This document shows positions 26,949-35,953 of a DNA stretch of 48,269 bases, one piece after another; the stretch's first letter is position 1, and every line of letters starts with the position of its first letter. Source of the stretch: Nitrospira sp. Its GTDB lineage: Bacteria; Nitrospirota; Nitrospiria; Nitrospirales; Nitrospiraceae. The translations under genes and the position numbers were made by a program. Under the pieces are notes generated by a model, which searched no databases, had not been told where the DNA came from, and worked only from the letters and a program-made list of their open reading frames with translations. Location: contig JAUYAO010000016.1 of the NCBI GenBank assembly GCA_030692565.1, forward strand, positions 1-48,269, given 5' to 3'.

Positions 26949-28343
26949 ATGGCCGGATCTCAGGCGGATGGAGCTGTGGGTTCCCCTTTCGACGATCCAA
27001 TCATCGCGGCGCGGATTGAAGCGATCCGGCAGCTTGCGGGCGGGATATCGGATCGTGTGGCGGTGATGGATCGCGACTTCAATGTGGTGTACGCCAACTC
27101 GGCGGCTTGGACGGACCATGGGGCCGACGAGGGTGAGTCGTCTCATGCGAAGTGCTACGAGGCGTTTGCGCATCGCAGTGACCCCTGTGGTGCTTGTCCG
27201 GCTACCAAGGTGTTTGAGTCGCCGGGGATTCAGTCGGTCTCCTGCACGGCCGGAGGGGACGGAGCGGCCTGCGGGATGTATCAGGCGTTTCCTCTGGTTG
27301 GAAGTGACGGGCAGATCGCGTCCATGCTGGTGCTGTTTACCCCTCCCACTAAGCGAACCCCTCGACCGGCACTTCAGGTGCCGGAGGATCTTCCGGCTCC
27401 GATGGTACGGGAGCATCTGGGTGACCTCATCGGCCGCAGTGCGACGATGCAGCAACTCTTCGACATGATTGCGCTGGTGGCGGAAAGTCAGGCGACGGTC
27501 TTAATCCAGGGCGAAAGCGGCACGGGCAAGGAATTGGTCGCCAAGACCATTCATCGCCTCAGCGATCGCCGGGATAAACCGTTTGTGGTGGTGGATTGCG
27601 GATCGCTTCCGGAGACGTTGTTGGAGAGTGAGTTGTTCGGCCATATGAAGGGATCATTTACCGGGGCCACGGCCAATAAGCGGGGTCTATTCGAAGAGGC
27701 TGACGGCGGGACGATTTTTCTGGATGAAATCGCCGATACGACGCCGACCTTCCAGGCCAAATTGTTGCGGGTGCTGCAGGAAGGGGAAGTGAAACGGGTG
27801 GGAGGCAACCAGCCGATCAAAGTCGATGTGCGGGTGGTGTCGGCGACGAACAAAGACCTAACCGAATTGGTCAAGGCCAAGGCGTTCCGGCAGGATCTCT
27901 ATTATCGTCTAGCGGTCTTGCCGTTGTTTCTCCCTCCGCTTCGAGAGCGGCGAGAAGATGTTCCTTTGTTAGTCGACCATTTTGTGGTTGCCTCCTGTAA
28001 ACGCCATCGTCAGTCGCCGAGAACGGTATCCTCCGATGTGATGCATGCGCTCAGTGAGGCGGCCTGGCCGGGGAACGTTCGTGAGTTGCAGCACTACATT
28101 GAGCGGGCGGTCGTCACAACGATAGGTCCGGATCTGACCTGCGGCGATATTGTGGCGTTGGGATCCAAGGCGCCTGAGGAAGGACTGCGCATGGTGGTCC
28201 GGGATGCCGTCAGTCATACCGAACGGGCGCGCATCGTCGAGGCCTTGAGGAAGACCGGCGGGAATCGACTCAGAGCAGCCAAGATGCTCAAGATCAGCAG
28301 GGCGGGCCTCTACAATAAGCTCAGAGAATACGGCCTCCAATAA
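26949..28343 (+). CDS. Sigma-54 activator with Cys-rich PAS sensor domain
   Basis: 464 residues from ATG 26949 (GGAG upstream; GTG at 26895 is the longer option). No receiver. The N-terminal PAS-like domain (about 20-130) contains [20 protein letters not shown] and later [15 protein letters not shown], six cysteines that could hold a metal, Fe-S cluster or redox switch. AAA+ domain: [29 protein letters not shown] and [23 protein letters not shown]. Fis-type helix-turn-helix ends with [21 protein letters not shown]. Likely controls sigma-54 promoters nearby, including the one upstream of the giant oxidase. Confidence 0.92.
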   Translation: MAGSQADGAVGSPFDDPIIAARIEAIRQLAGGISDRVAVMDRDFNVVYANSAAWTDHGADEGESSHAKCYEAFAHRSDPCGACPATKVFESPGIQSVSCTAGGDGAACGMYQAFPLVGSDGQIASMLVLFTPPTKRTPRPALQVPEDLPAPMVREHLGDLIGRSATMQQLFDMIALVAESQATVLIQGESGTGKELVAKTIHRLSDRRDKPFVVVDCGSLPETLLESELFGHMKGSFTGATANKRGLFEEADGGTIFLDEIADTTPTFQAKLLRVLQEGEVKRVGGNQPIKVDVRVVSATNKDLTELVKAKAFRQDLYYRLAVLPLFLPPLRERREDVPLLVDHFVVASCKRHRQSPRTVSSDVMHALSEAAWPGNVRELQHYIERAVVTTIGPDLTCGDIVALGSKAPEEGLRMVVRDAVSHTERARIVEALRKTGGNRLRAAKMLKISRAGLYNKLREYGLQ

Positions 28344-28382
28344 TCCTCTTGTGTCCTCATTTGCCCCAACCGATCATGCCGT

Positions 28383-28404
28383 ACTGTCTAGTTGTGTAGA
28401 CAGT
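28383..28404. promoter_or_regulatory. Candidate upstream activator site, dyad 1
   Basis: ACTGTCTA-GTTGTG-TAGACAGT, 8-base perfect arms, centred about 200 bases before the predicted sigma-54 start at 28593. The half site ACTGTCTAC recurs at 28450-28458. Confidence 0.5.
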
Positions 28405-28473
28405 GCAACTATCTGAAAACGCAGGCCTTGGAAGTTCGTGGCCTGTTGGACTGTCTACGGATGTGGAATCATG

Positions 28474-28527
28474 CCTGTCGAGTGACAGGTGGTGAGGAAA
28501 GAGTGAACGGCACTGGAGCCGCTCCAG
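28474..28527. promoter_or_regulatory. Candidate upstream sites, dyads 2 and 3
   Basis: CCTGTC-GAGT-GACAGG (28474-28489) and CTGGAGC-C-GCTCCAG (28513-28527) lie about 110 and 73 bases before the predicted start. Dyad 2 shares the TGTC...GACA core with dyad 1. Confidence 0.4.
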
Positions 28528-28566
28528 GACTGGAGAATCGAAAATATGCTGGAACGGTCGTCACTT

Positions 28567-28582
28567 AGGCACAACGCTTGCG
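28567..28582 (+). promoter_or_regulatory. Sigma-54 (-24/-12) promoter upstream of giant oxidase
   Basis: A-GGCAC-AACGC-TTGC-G keeps every core base of TGGCAC-N5-TTGC except the first T. Correct 10-base GG-to-GC spacing. Start predicted near 28593, leaving a structured leader of about 240 bases before the oxidase ATG. Confidence 0.7.
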
Positions 28583-28595
28583 GGTAAAACGTCTC

Positions 28596-28669
28596 GCTGG
28601 TGAAGGTCTGGGTCATTTTGGACCGGCCTCCGAATAGCCCTTCCTTCGCAAGAAGGATCCTTCACCAGC
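28596..28669 (+). repeat. Long leader hairpin
   Basis: GCTGGTGAAGG (28596-28606) pairs perfectly with CCTTCACCAGC (28659-28669). The loop includes smaller stems such as CTTC-CTTCGCAA-GAAG. It begins within a few bases of the predicted sigma-54 start, so the transcript's 5' end would be folded. Confidence 0.55.
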
Positions 28670-28833
28670 TCTAATTCCCTCCAGGGGAGAGGCCGGAGAG
28701 AGTCGGAGGCCGGTACTTTTAGCAAAGAAGGTACTCGGAGGGCAGTTGAAGGGTATTCATAGTCGGTTGTTTCATCGGTGTGTTTCAACAGTCCGCCCAT
28801 GGAAGAGGCGGTCATAACAGGGGGAGGCCGTGT

Positions 28834-31800
28834 ATGAGGGTTTTTCAACTTCAATCTCAGCGTCAGCGGCGGTGTAGCCGCCTGTCGTTGATGCTGCACA
28901 GCGTGTTGCTGACGGGCAGCCTGGTGGTTGCACCAGGGCTGTTTGCGGCAGGGCCTGGTGAACCGTCGCATGACGGTCACGCGACTCCGGTCGCGATGCC
29001 GGGTTGGACGCAACAGCTCAAGGGCCAGACGGTGGTGGAAAACGCCATCGAGGGTCGTGCCGGTAATGCAGAGAAGATGGAGATGCAGCACCATCGTTTG
29101 ATGGAGAAGCTGGGGAGCCAGGCGAAGAAAGATGCGCAGGCGACCCCGGCGTCCGGTGCATTCAACGACATGTCGATGATGCACCAGTACATGGGACAGG
29201 ACGGCAGCAGCTTCCTGCTCATGTCGGATGGATCGAAGGGCGAGCCCGTCATGACGTCCGGTGGGAAGTGCCCGGCCGGTGCGCCCACCAAGCAGTACGA
29301 TGTCTCGATGATCAACATCGAGGTCACGTTAAACCGCTGGCTCGATTTCTATCCCGGCTATATGTATGCGCTGACCCAGGATCTCGGCAAGGTTCGCGGC
29401 GAGGAAGCCAAGAACAAAGCGGCTCGTGAAAAGGACGGGTTTGATCCGGGCGCGGTCACGACGGGCCTGCAGGGTGACGCGATTCAGCCGCTGGTGCTTC
29501 GCGCGAACCAGGGCGATTGCGTCAAGATGACTCTCCGCAACCAGATGGAGAGCGAGGATGGCAGTCTGTTCATCAGCGCCTCCAGTATGATCGTGAGCGC
29601 CACCGGGAAGCCGGCGACGACGACCAATCCGGAGTCGATCGTAGCGCCGGGCAAGAGCCAGGAATTCGAATGGTACATCCATCCGCAGATGCAGGAAGGG
29701 GTGCGCCAATTCCATTCCTACAGCCATGACCGTGAGTTGACGGTGCTCGGTCTCTTCGGCGCCTTTATCGTGGAGCCGAAGGGGTCGAAGTATCTCGATT
29801 CAATCGGTAGCGGCCCTGACAAGGAAGTCGCGAGTGGTTGGCAGGTGAACATCGATAACGGATCCGGACCGGACTTCCGCGAGTTCGTGATCTTCTATCA
29901 CGAAATCGGCGACGAGGCGTTCCGGCCGCTGAACAAGAAGGGTGACTTTTTGCCGCAGCGCGATCCGTTGACGGATGCGTATCGACCGGGCGGTCGTGCG
30001 CTGAATTATCGCAGCGAGCCGTTCGGCATCGATGAAATGCACCTCCAGCACGAGTATTTCGGCTTCGAGGATGAGTCGATGGCCTATAGCGGCTATACGT
30101 TCGGCGATCCGCCGACCACGGTTGCCCGCGGGTATCTGGGCGAGCCGGTGAAGTGGCGGGTCGTGCACGGTGGATCGGAAGTGTTCCATTCCCACCATCC
30201 CCATAGCGGAACCATCCGCTGGCAGCGTAGCCCTGGCACCGAGCCTAATAACATGTGGGCCATGGGTCAGGATGGTCCGGTGAAGTACCCGGTCGTCCGG
30301 ACGAAGTCCGACCGTGTCGACGTGGAAGTCATCGGTCCGTCCGAAGCGTTGGACCTGGAGCCGGAATGCGGCGGCGGCGGCTGTCAGCATCTGGCCGGCG
30401 AATTCCTCTATCACTGCCACGTCGCGCACCATTATGTGGCGGGGATGTGGGGGTACGGCCGGTTCTATAACACGTTGCAAGTCGGCGCGGCGCATACCGA
30501 CACGATGCCGGACCTGCAGGAATTGCCGGACCGGAAAGGCCGGATGAGGCTCGGCGTGTCGTCCGACAAATTGATCGGGACGACCGTCGATTGGTTCGGG
30601 AAGACCTTCAAGATCGTCGACAAGAACGAGAAGACCAACTGGAAGTCCGACCCGATCATCGTGAGCGTCAAGGATTGGGTGGAGATGTTCGTTCCAGCTC
30701 AGGGCAAGCCGGGCCATACGGACGACGAAAAGGGCCAGATCATGGCCTATGATGCGACCGTGTGGGACTGGAAGTGGAACGGCAACGTGGCCGTCGGTGA
30801 GCGGGAAAGTACAGCGAAATATCCAAAGTATCCCGCCGCAGCCAAGTGGGATGACAGCACGAGGCCTGCAATCCTGTTCGATCCGACGACAGGGAAGATG
30901 GCCTGGCCGTTGCTGAAGCCGCACTTCGGCAAGCGCAATCCGTTCTCCGCGAACCACAGTGGTGCGCCCTGGCTGGAGCCGATCCACCAGGATGCCAACG
31001 GTGAGCGGACGTCCGAACCGGCACAGCCCGGTGAGCAGGGACGTTGGAGTCTCTGCCCGGTCAATGCGAACCGGAAGTTCTATAACATTCACTTTGTCCG
31101 CATGCCGATCACCCTCGCCAAGAAGCAAGGAAAAGAGCCGGCCATGGTGGACAAGGATGGTCTGATCTATCTGCTCCACGAAGAAGAGCGGTTGACCAGA
31201 GCCAACGACGATCTCAAGCTCCCGGCGGTCATTCGCGCCAACGTGTATGACTGTGTGGACTTGGTTCTCACCAGTGAGTGGGACGACGACGACTACACGA
31301 ACTTCCAGTCGTCCAAGATCAATATCCATCCCCACTTCTTCCAGTTCGATACAGGGAACTCGGACGGTGTGATCTCCGGGATGGAGTATGAAATGTCCGT
31401 GCGCCCCTTCACGATGTGGGGGAAGAAAACGAAGCACGGATTGCCTGCACCGATGGTTGCCAAGCTCGTGGGCGAGGCAAAGGCCGGCGCCACCTCCGTG
31501 AAGATCCAGATGGCGCCGGGAGCGGCGCTGTTCCACCCCAACACCGAGTTGATGGTGGGTATGGATTGCTTGGAGAAGGGCAATGATGCCACAGCGTCGC
31601 TGCCGCGGGACAAGAGCTGTTCCGAAGTCGTCAGGATCAAGGACATCAAGGGCGATCAGGTGACGTTCTTCAAGCCGTTAAAGAACAATCATCCGGCGAA
31701 CGACCTCGTGTCGCCGGAGTTTGTGCGCTATCGGTGGTGGGTGGATGTGGATTTGGGGACGGTGTTCTGGCATGACCACGCGTTCGGCGCGACGACCTGG

Positions 31801-33774
31801 CCGCATGGCGGGTTCGGCGTGACGATCGTGGAGCCGTTCGGGTCCACCTATCACGATCCGAAGAACGGCAAGCTGGTGTGGAGCGGTCCGATCGCGGACA
31901 TTCACAGCAACGAGCCGATCGGCGCCGGTGTGAGCGGCAGCTTCCGTGAGTTGATGGTCTCCATCCACGACACGGTGCCGCACACGGTCAACGTCATCGA
32001 AGCCGGCAATCCTCCGGGACAGCCGATCGAAGTGGCGTTGGAAGCCGGGAAGACGGTGTCGTTCCAGATGCCCGATAAGATCTTGAACGCGCCGAATAAG
32101 TACATCAACGGCGGGACGCATACGACCGGCAGCGGTTTCAACTTCCGCGCGGCCCCGTTTGCGCAGCGCCTCTCGAACAATCCGGATACGTCAAAGCTGT
32201 TCAGCAGTGCGATCCATGGGGATCCGGGTACACCGCTCCTGCGGGCGTACACGGGCGACACCATGGTGTTCCGTCTGTTGCACCAGCTGATGAACGAATC
32301 GCACGTCTGGACGATCGCCGGCCACACCTTCCTCACGGAACGGTATGCGGCGGATGCCAACCGGAAGAACTCGATTCACGTCGGGATCGCCGAGCGGTAT
32401 GACCTCGTGACCAAGGCGGGCGGATTCCAGGGTATGCCCGGTGACTACATCCACTTCAACGGCAGAACGTCGCACTTCGCCGAAGGTGGATGGGGCATCG
32501 TGCGTGTGCTCGATAAGGAAACGGCGGATCTGAAGCCGCTCCCCAAGGGGACCAATCCCCTCGGGATCCCAGCCACCCCCAGCTCAGTCTGTCCGGCTGA
32601 CGCTCCGGTGAAGAGCTTCAACGTCGTGGCGTTGGATCGCCCGATGAAGCTCCATCCGAAGGCGCCGGATGCGATCGAGGTGGACTTCGAGCGGAAGATT
32701 GAAATGACCATGCCGGAAGGCAAGATCTTCGCGCTCGAAGCGGAAGCCACGACGGTAGCCAGCGGGGCAACACCGAATCCGCTGACGCTGCGCGTCAACC
32801 TTGGTGACTGCATCAAGGTGAATCTGAAGAACAAGATGAAGGCGAGCCGGGCGTCGTTCTTTGCGCCAGGATTGGCCTTTGATCCGAAAGACAGCCAGGG
32901 CCTGAACGTCGGGAACAACCCCGGCGATCAAACCATCGCTCCTGGCGAAAGCCGCGGCTATACCTACTACGCGCATCCTTCCAATAAGGAAACGACGTCG
33001 CTGGTGTGGGACGGTGGGAACGTTGTCGTCAATCCGCGTAACGGATTGTACGGCGCCATCGTCGTCGGTCCGCGCGGGTCGCAGTATCGCGACCCGGTGA
33101 CCGGTGCCGACAGCTCTCAGAAGAATTCATGGAGAGCGGACGTCATCGTCGATGCCAGCTTGCCTGAAAACGTTGGCAAGCGGAACTATCGCGATGTCGC
33201 CCTGTTCTTCCAGGATGAAGACAACATCATCGGAACCGCGTTCATGCCCTATGTGCAGAACGTCGCCGGTTTGACGTCGGTAAATTACCGCGCCGAACCG
33301 TACAAGTTCCGCGAAGAGCAAGGCTGCTCGCTCGGGAAGATCTTCCAGCCCTGTGCGGTGGATAAGCCCGAGGATCCCATCACGCCTCTGATCGAGGCGC
33401 ATGCGGGTGATGCCGTTCGCATCCATGTCATCGGTGCGAACAGCGAGCAGAACGGGATGTTTGCGGTCGAAGGCCATGAGTGGCCGATCGAGCCGTACAT
33501 GCCCGGTGCCGACCAGATCAGTGTGGTGGAGTATGCCGGATCGGAGACCCTCGATGTGTTCCTCCGTGGCGGTGCGGGCGGCCCGTATCGTCAGGTGGGA
33601 GACTTCGTGTGGTCCAACGCACGGCTGCCCTACACGCAGTCAGGACAGTGGGGCTACCTCCGTGTCTTGCCGGCCGGCGATTCACGGATCCAACCGCTCG
33701 GTACCCACGGGATGGGCGCCAAGCAGGCGGAAGTGGAGCCCGCAGTGAAAGCCATTCCGACCGCGATGAAGTAA
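28834..33774 (+). CDS. Giant exported multicopper oxidase (MofA/MnxG-like size and layout)
   Basis: 1646 residues from ATG 28834 (GGGGGAGG upstream). Signal peptide about 1-38 (LMLHSVLLTGSLVVAPGLFA). Six or more cupredoxin domains. Copper motifs: HSHHPHSG (about 453-460); HCHVAHHYVAGM (527-538), giving H-C-H-x3-H-x4-M for type 1 and type 3 copper; NIHPHFFQF (about 830); FWHDHAFGATTWPHGG (about 977-992). Together they supply the HxH pairs of a trinuclear centre. Domains 5-7 lack obvious ligands and may be structural. Far larger than laccases (about 500) but close to the Mn(II)-oxidising MofA (about 1660). Controlled by a -24/-12 promoter and ended by a strong terminator. Electron donor not known: Mn(II), Fe(II), organic or other. 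Confidence 0.88.
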   Translation: MRVFQLQSQRQRRCSRLSLMLHSVLLTGSLVVAPGLFAAGPGEPSHDGHATPVAMPGWTQQLKGQTVVENAIEGRAGNAEKMEMQHHRLMEKLGSQAKKDAQATPASGAFNDMSMMHQYMGQDGSSFLLMSDGSKGEPVMTSGGKCPAGAPTKQYDVSMINIEVTLNRWLDFYPGYMYALTQDLGKVRGEEAKNKAAREKDGFDPGAVTTGLQGDAIQPLVLRANQGDCVKMTLRNQMESEDGSLFISASSMIVSATGKPATTTNPESIVAPGKSQEFEWYIHPQMQEGVRQFHSYSHDRELTVLGLFGAFIVEPKGSKYLDSIGSGPDKEVASGWQVNIDNGSGPDFREFVIFYHEIGDEAFRPLNKKGDFLPQRDPLTDAYRPGGRALNYRSEPFGIDEMHLQHEYFGFEDESMAYSGYTFGDPPTTVARGYLGEPVKWRVVHGGSEVFHSHHPHSGTIRWQRSPGTEPNNMWAMGQDGPVKYPVVRTKSDRVDVEVIGPSEALDLEPECGGGGCQHLAGEFLYHCHVAHHYVAGMWGYGRFYNTLQVGAAHTDTMPDLQELPDRKGRMRLGVSSDKLIGTTVDWFGKTFKIVDKNEKTNWKSDPIIVSVKDWVEMFVPAQGKPGHTDDEKGQIMAYDATVWDWKWNGNVAVGERESTAKYPKYPAAAKWDDSTRPAILFDPTTGKMAWPLLKPHFGKRNPFSANHSGAPWLEPIHQDANGERTSEPAQPGEQGRWSLCPVNANRKFYNIHFVRMPITLAKKQGKEPAMVDKDGLIYLLHEEERLTRANDDLKLPAVIRANVYDCVDLVLTSEWDDDDYTNFQSSKINIHPHFFQFDTGNSDGVISGMEYEMSVRPFTMWGKKTKHGLPAPMVAKLVGEAKAGATSVKIQMAPGAALFHPNTELMVGMDCLEKGNDATASLPRDKSCSEVVRIKDIKGDQVTFFKPLKNNHPANDLVSPEFVRYRWWVDVDLGTVFWHDHAFGATTWPHGGFGVTIVEPFGSTYHDPKNGKLVWSGPIADIHSNEPIGAGVSGSFRELMVSIHDTVPHTVNVIEAGNPPGQPIEVALEAGKTVSFQMPDKILNAPNKYINGGTHTTGSGFNFRAAPFAQRLSNNPDTSKLFSSAIHGDPGTPLLRAYTGDTMVFRLLHQLMNESHVWTIAGHTFLTERYAADANRKNSIHVGIAERYDLVTKAGGFQGMPGDYIHFNGRTSHFAEGGWGIVRVLDKETADLKPLPKGTNPLGIPATPSSVCPADAPVKSFNVVALDRPMKLHPKAPDAIEVDFERKIEMTMPEGKIFALEAEATTVASGATPNPLTLRVNLGDCIKVNLKNKMKASRASFFAPGLAFDPKDSQGLNVGNNPGDQTIAPGESRGYTYYAHPSNKETTSLVWDGGNVVVNPRNGLYGAIVVGPRGSQYRDPVTGADSSQKNSWRADVIVDASLPENVGKRNYRDVALFFQDEDNIIGTAFMPYVQNVAGLTSVNYRAEPYKFREEQGCSLGKIFQPCAVDKPEDPITPLIEAHAGDAVRIHVIGANSEQNGMFAVEGHEWPIEPYMPGADQISVVEYAGSETLDVFLRGGAGGPYRQVGDFVWSNARLPYTQSGQWGYLRVLPAGDSRIQPLGTHGMGAKQAEVEPAVKAIPTAMK

Positions 33775-33800
33775 GCGGAGCGGACATGGTGTAACACCTC

Positions 33801-33845
33801 GTGGGGGAGCTGCCTGTAACATGCGGCTCCCCCACTTGTGTTTTT
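33801..33845 (+). terminator. Rho-independent terminator of the giant oxidase
   Basis: GTGGGGGAGC (33801-33810) pairs perfectly with GCTCCCCCAC (33826-33835), followed by TTGTGTTTTT. Isolates the oxidase transcript from the following gene set. Confidence 0.85.
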
Positions 33846-33862
33846 GAAGGTCAGGGCGTGGC

Positions 33863-33923
33863 TGAGGTTAGGGTTGAGGTCCCTGTATTCTGTATAATGG
33901 ATGGATGCTCAACTTTAACCTCA
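33863..33923. repeat. Hairpin of TGAGGTTA-type words
   Basis: TGAGGTTAGGGTTGAG (33863-33878) pairs with 33908-33923 at 14 of 16 positions. The loop contains a perfect TATAAT (33893-33898) without a recognisable -35. Confidence 0.6.
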
Positions 33924-33957
33924 ACCTCGGAATGACGAAGGAGGCTGGAGAACACAA

Positions 33958-34899
33958 ATGATCAGGACACAATTCATAGCAGCGATACTGGCGCTGGCAC
34001 TGGGAAGTCCCGCCTTGGCCTATGAAGAAATCACGGTTTCTGATGGAGGCACCATCAAGGGGGCGGTGACGCTTGAGGGGGCAGTTCCCAAGCCCAAGGG
34101 TTACAACTTGACTACGTTGCCTGACCCGTTCTATTGCGGGCGCATTTCGGACGGACAGGGCTGGCGGATCTTGCAACCATTCCAAGTCGGCCCGGCGGGC
34201 GAGTTTCGCGAGGTCGTGGTCTATCTGGAAGGGATCGAGAAAGGCAAGCCATTCAATGGAGGAGGCGTGCCGCAAATCGAAGCCAAAGATTGCCTGTTCC
34301 TGCCGTTCACCACGGTCGTGCGGGACGATCAATCGGTGACCGTGGTCAACATGGATCCGGTCATGCATGATATCCAGGCCTACGAAACGTCGAACTTGGG
34401 CGCGCGCGTCCTCTTCAACGTGCCGCTGCCGATGAATCCGCAACATCCGCGCAACTTTAAGGATCGCACCGAAGCCGGGATGTATCACAAACACATGGCC
34501 GGCCCGCCGATGAAAGAACTGGTGAAGCTCAGCAAGAACCGCCGGATCTTTGTGATGCAATGTGGGTTCCACGCCTATATGGAAAGCTGGGGAGTGGCTG
34601 TTACGAACCCGTACTTTGCCAAGACAGACGAGCAGGGGCGGTTCACGATCACGGATGTGCCACCGGGCACCTACAAGCTGGTGGTATGGCATCCCTATGT
34701 CAGGACCGCGACCGAGCAGATGGTCACCATCGGCCCGAAGGCCACTGTCGAGACCACGATCGGGGTTCCGGCTCCGACGGGAAGGCTCTACGCCAACGAG
34801 GTGTTAGAGCATGCGTACACGCGCTATAACGTGACCGAGGAAACCAAGAAAGAGATTGATCCGTTGGTCCACAAGCAGGACCACATGCAGGATCACTGA
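33958..34899 (+). CDS. Exported blue-copper (amicyanin-spaced) protein with carboxypeptidase-regulatory-like domain
   Basis: 313 residues. Signal peptide about 1-21 (FIAAILALALGSPALA). A cupredoxin region with a His in MDPVMHDIQ (about 137) and MQCGFHAYMESWG, where C202-x2-H205-x2-M208 has the ligand spacing of amicyanin. Then KTDEQGRFTITDVPPGTYKLVVWHP (about 220-244), a carboxypeptidase-regulatory-like beta sandwich. C-terminus is His-rich (VHKQDHMQDH). Probable periplasmic electron carrier. Position right after the giant oxidase suggests it passes electrons to or from it or one of the later redox proteins. Databases often call such proteins methylamine-utilisation-like, but methylamine use is not shown. 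Confidence 0.8.
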   Translation: MIRTQFIAAILALALGSPALAYEEITVSDGGTIKGAVTLEGAVPKPKGYNLTTLPDPFYCGRISDGQGWRILQPFQVGPAGEFREVVVYLEGIEKGKPFNGGGVPQIEAKDCLFLPFTTVVRDDQSVTVVNMDPVMHDIQAYETSNLGARVLFNVPLPMNPQHPRNFKDRTEAGMYHKHMAGPPMKELVKLSKNRRIFVMQCGFHAYMESWGVAVTNPYFAKTDEQGRFTITDVPPGTYKLVVWHPYVRTATEQMVTIGPKATVETTIGVPAPTGRLYANEVLEHAYTRYNVTEETKKEIDPLVHKQDHMQDH

Positions 34900-34918
34900 A
34901 GGCTATACTAAACGGCGA

Positions 34919-35032
34919 GGGGCTAGAGCCTAGGGGCGAGAGGGTAGACAATGAGAGGCAAAAGGAGGAGCGGTTTGTTGTACGCGGGTGTTCTTTCCTG
35001 CCTCTTGCCCCTTGCCTCTTGCCTCGTAGCCC
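34919..35032. repeat. Hairpin of GGGGCGAGAGG-type words overlapping a gene start
   Basis: Left arm 34919-34943 pairs imperfectly with the pyrimidine-rich 35001-35032 (cctcttgccccttgcctc...). The right arm lies inside the next gene and encodes the hydrophobic core of its signal peptide. Confidence 0.55.
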
Positions 35033-35907
35033 GGAGCGTAGCTCACGCCAATCATGAATCCTCGGCACAGCCTCCGCTCTGGACGCCGCTGGACGAGGTC
35101 GAGTACATGGCCACAATGGACGTGCCGGGCGGCATGGTCACGGTGCCGGTCGGTGAATTCTTGATGGGCAGCGATCCCCGGAAGGATCCGGCGGCCGGGC
35201 CGCAAGAACAACCGCTGCACCGCGTCACGCTCAATGCATTTGAGATCGATCGCTACGAAGTCTCGAACGTGGAGTATCTGAGATTTGTGCTGTCAACCGG
35301 CGCGAGCTGGCCGCAGTTCTGGCGGGCCAAGCCGTTCCCCGACAAGATGGCCACCCATCCGGTGATCAATGTCAGCTGGCAGGAGGCCGATGCCTATTGC
35401 CGCTGGGCGGGCAAGCGCCTGCCCACCGAAGCGGAGTGGGAGAAGGCGGCCCGGGGCTCCGATGGCCGGATGTTTCCCTGGGGCGATGAACCGGCCGGCT
35501 GGATCAAGAGTAACATCGCGCATTCCGGGTCGAAGCGGGGCGCCAAGTATCCGCCGTTGGCCAACATCAATCGGTATGACAAAGGGGTGAGTCCCTACGG
35601 GGTCTACCAGCTGGCCGGCAACGTCAGTGAGTGGGTGTCGGATTGGTTCGATCCGGACTATTACCGCTCGGGGATTAACGAAAATCCGCAAGGTCCGAAG
35701 ACGGGGGAGTTGAAAGTGTTTCGCGGCGGCTCATGGAACGAAGATCCGGAAGTAGCGCGGTCCGCCGGGCGCAACGGCGGAGAGCCGACAAGGAAGAGTT
35801 ACCTCACAGGATTTCGCTGTGCACGATCAGAAAGACCGTCAATAGTCACTCGTCAATCGTCAACCGGTGAGGATGTCGTCAAGGGCCTCACCGTCCGGAA
35901 CGATTGA
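34951..35907 (+). CDS. FGE/SUMF1-fold exported protein lacking the catalytic cysteines (1)
   Basis: 318 residues. Signal peptide MRGKRRSGLLYAGVLSCLLP...VAHA (about 1-32); TTG 34975 behind AGGAGG is an alternative start. The fold of formylglycine-generating-enzyme proteins is clear: GGMVTVPVGEFLMGSDPRKD, HRVTLNAFEIDRYEVSNVEYL, HPVINVSWQEADAYCRWAGKRLPTEAEWEKAARG, MFPWGDE, VSPYGVYQLAGNVSEWVSDWFD and KVFRGGSW...GFRCARS. The Cys pair that performs oxidation in true FGE (RGGSWxCxxxxC) is replaced here, so it is not a sulfatase activator. NirV, next to copper nitrite reductase, is a comparable relative. Its last 23 residues come from the next hairpin. Confidence 0.85.
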   Translation: MRGKRRSGLLYAGVLSCLLPLASCLVARSVAHANHESSAQPPLWTPLDEVEYMATMDVPGGMVTVPVGEFLMGSDPRKDPAAGPQEQPLHRVTLNAFEIDRYEVSNVEYLRFVLSTGASWPQFWRAKPFPDKMATHPVINVSWQEADAYCRWAGKRLPTEAEWEKAARGSDGRMFPWGDEPAGWIKSNIAHSGSKRGAKYPPLANINRYDKGVSPYGVYQLAGNVSEWVSDWFDPDYYRSGINENPQGPKTGELKVFRGGSWNEDPEVARSAGRNGGEPTRKSYLTGFRCARSERPSIVTRQSSTGEDVVKGLTVRND

Positions 35908-35929
35908 CGTATGACGCATGACGATTGAC
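35838..35929. repeat. 26-bp hairpin of GTCAATCGTC words overlapping a gene end
   Basis: Arms 35838-35863 and 35904-35929 match at 21 of 26 positions, extended by CCGGTGAGG/CCTCACCG. The left arm is the coding end of the preceding FGE-like gene. Confidence 0.65.
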
Positions 35930-35953
35930 ACTTCAATAACGAGGAGGCCGAGT

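Noticed and set aside
33893-33898. Perfect TATAAT as the promoter of the blue-copper gene
   Set aside because: No -35 at acceptable distance and no extended -10; it lies in a hairpin loop. Possible but unsupported.
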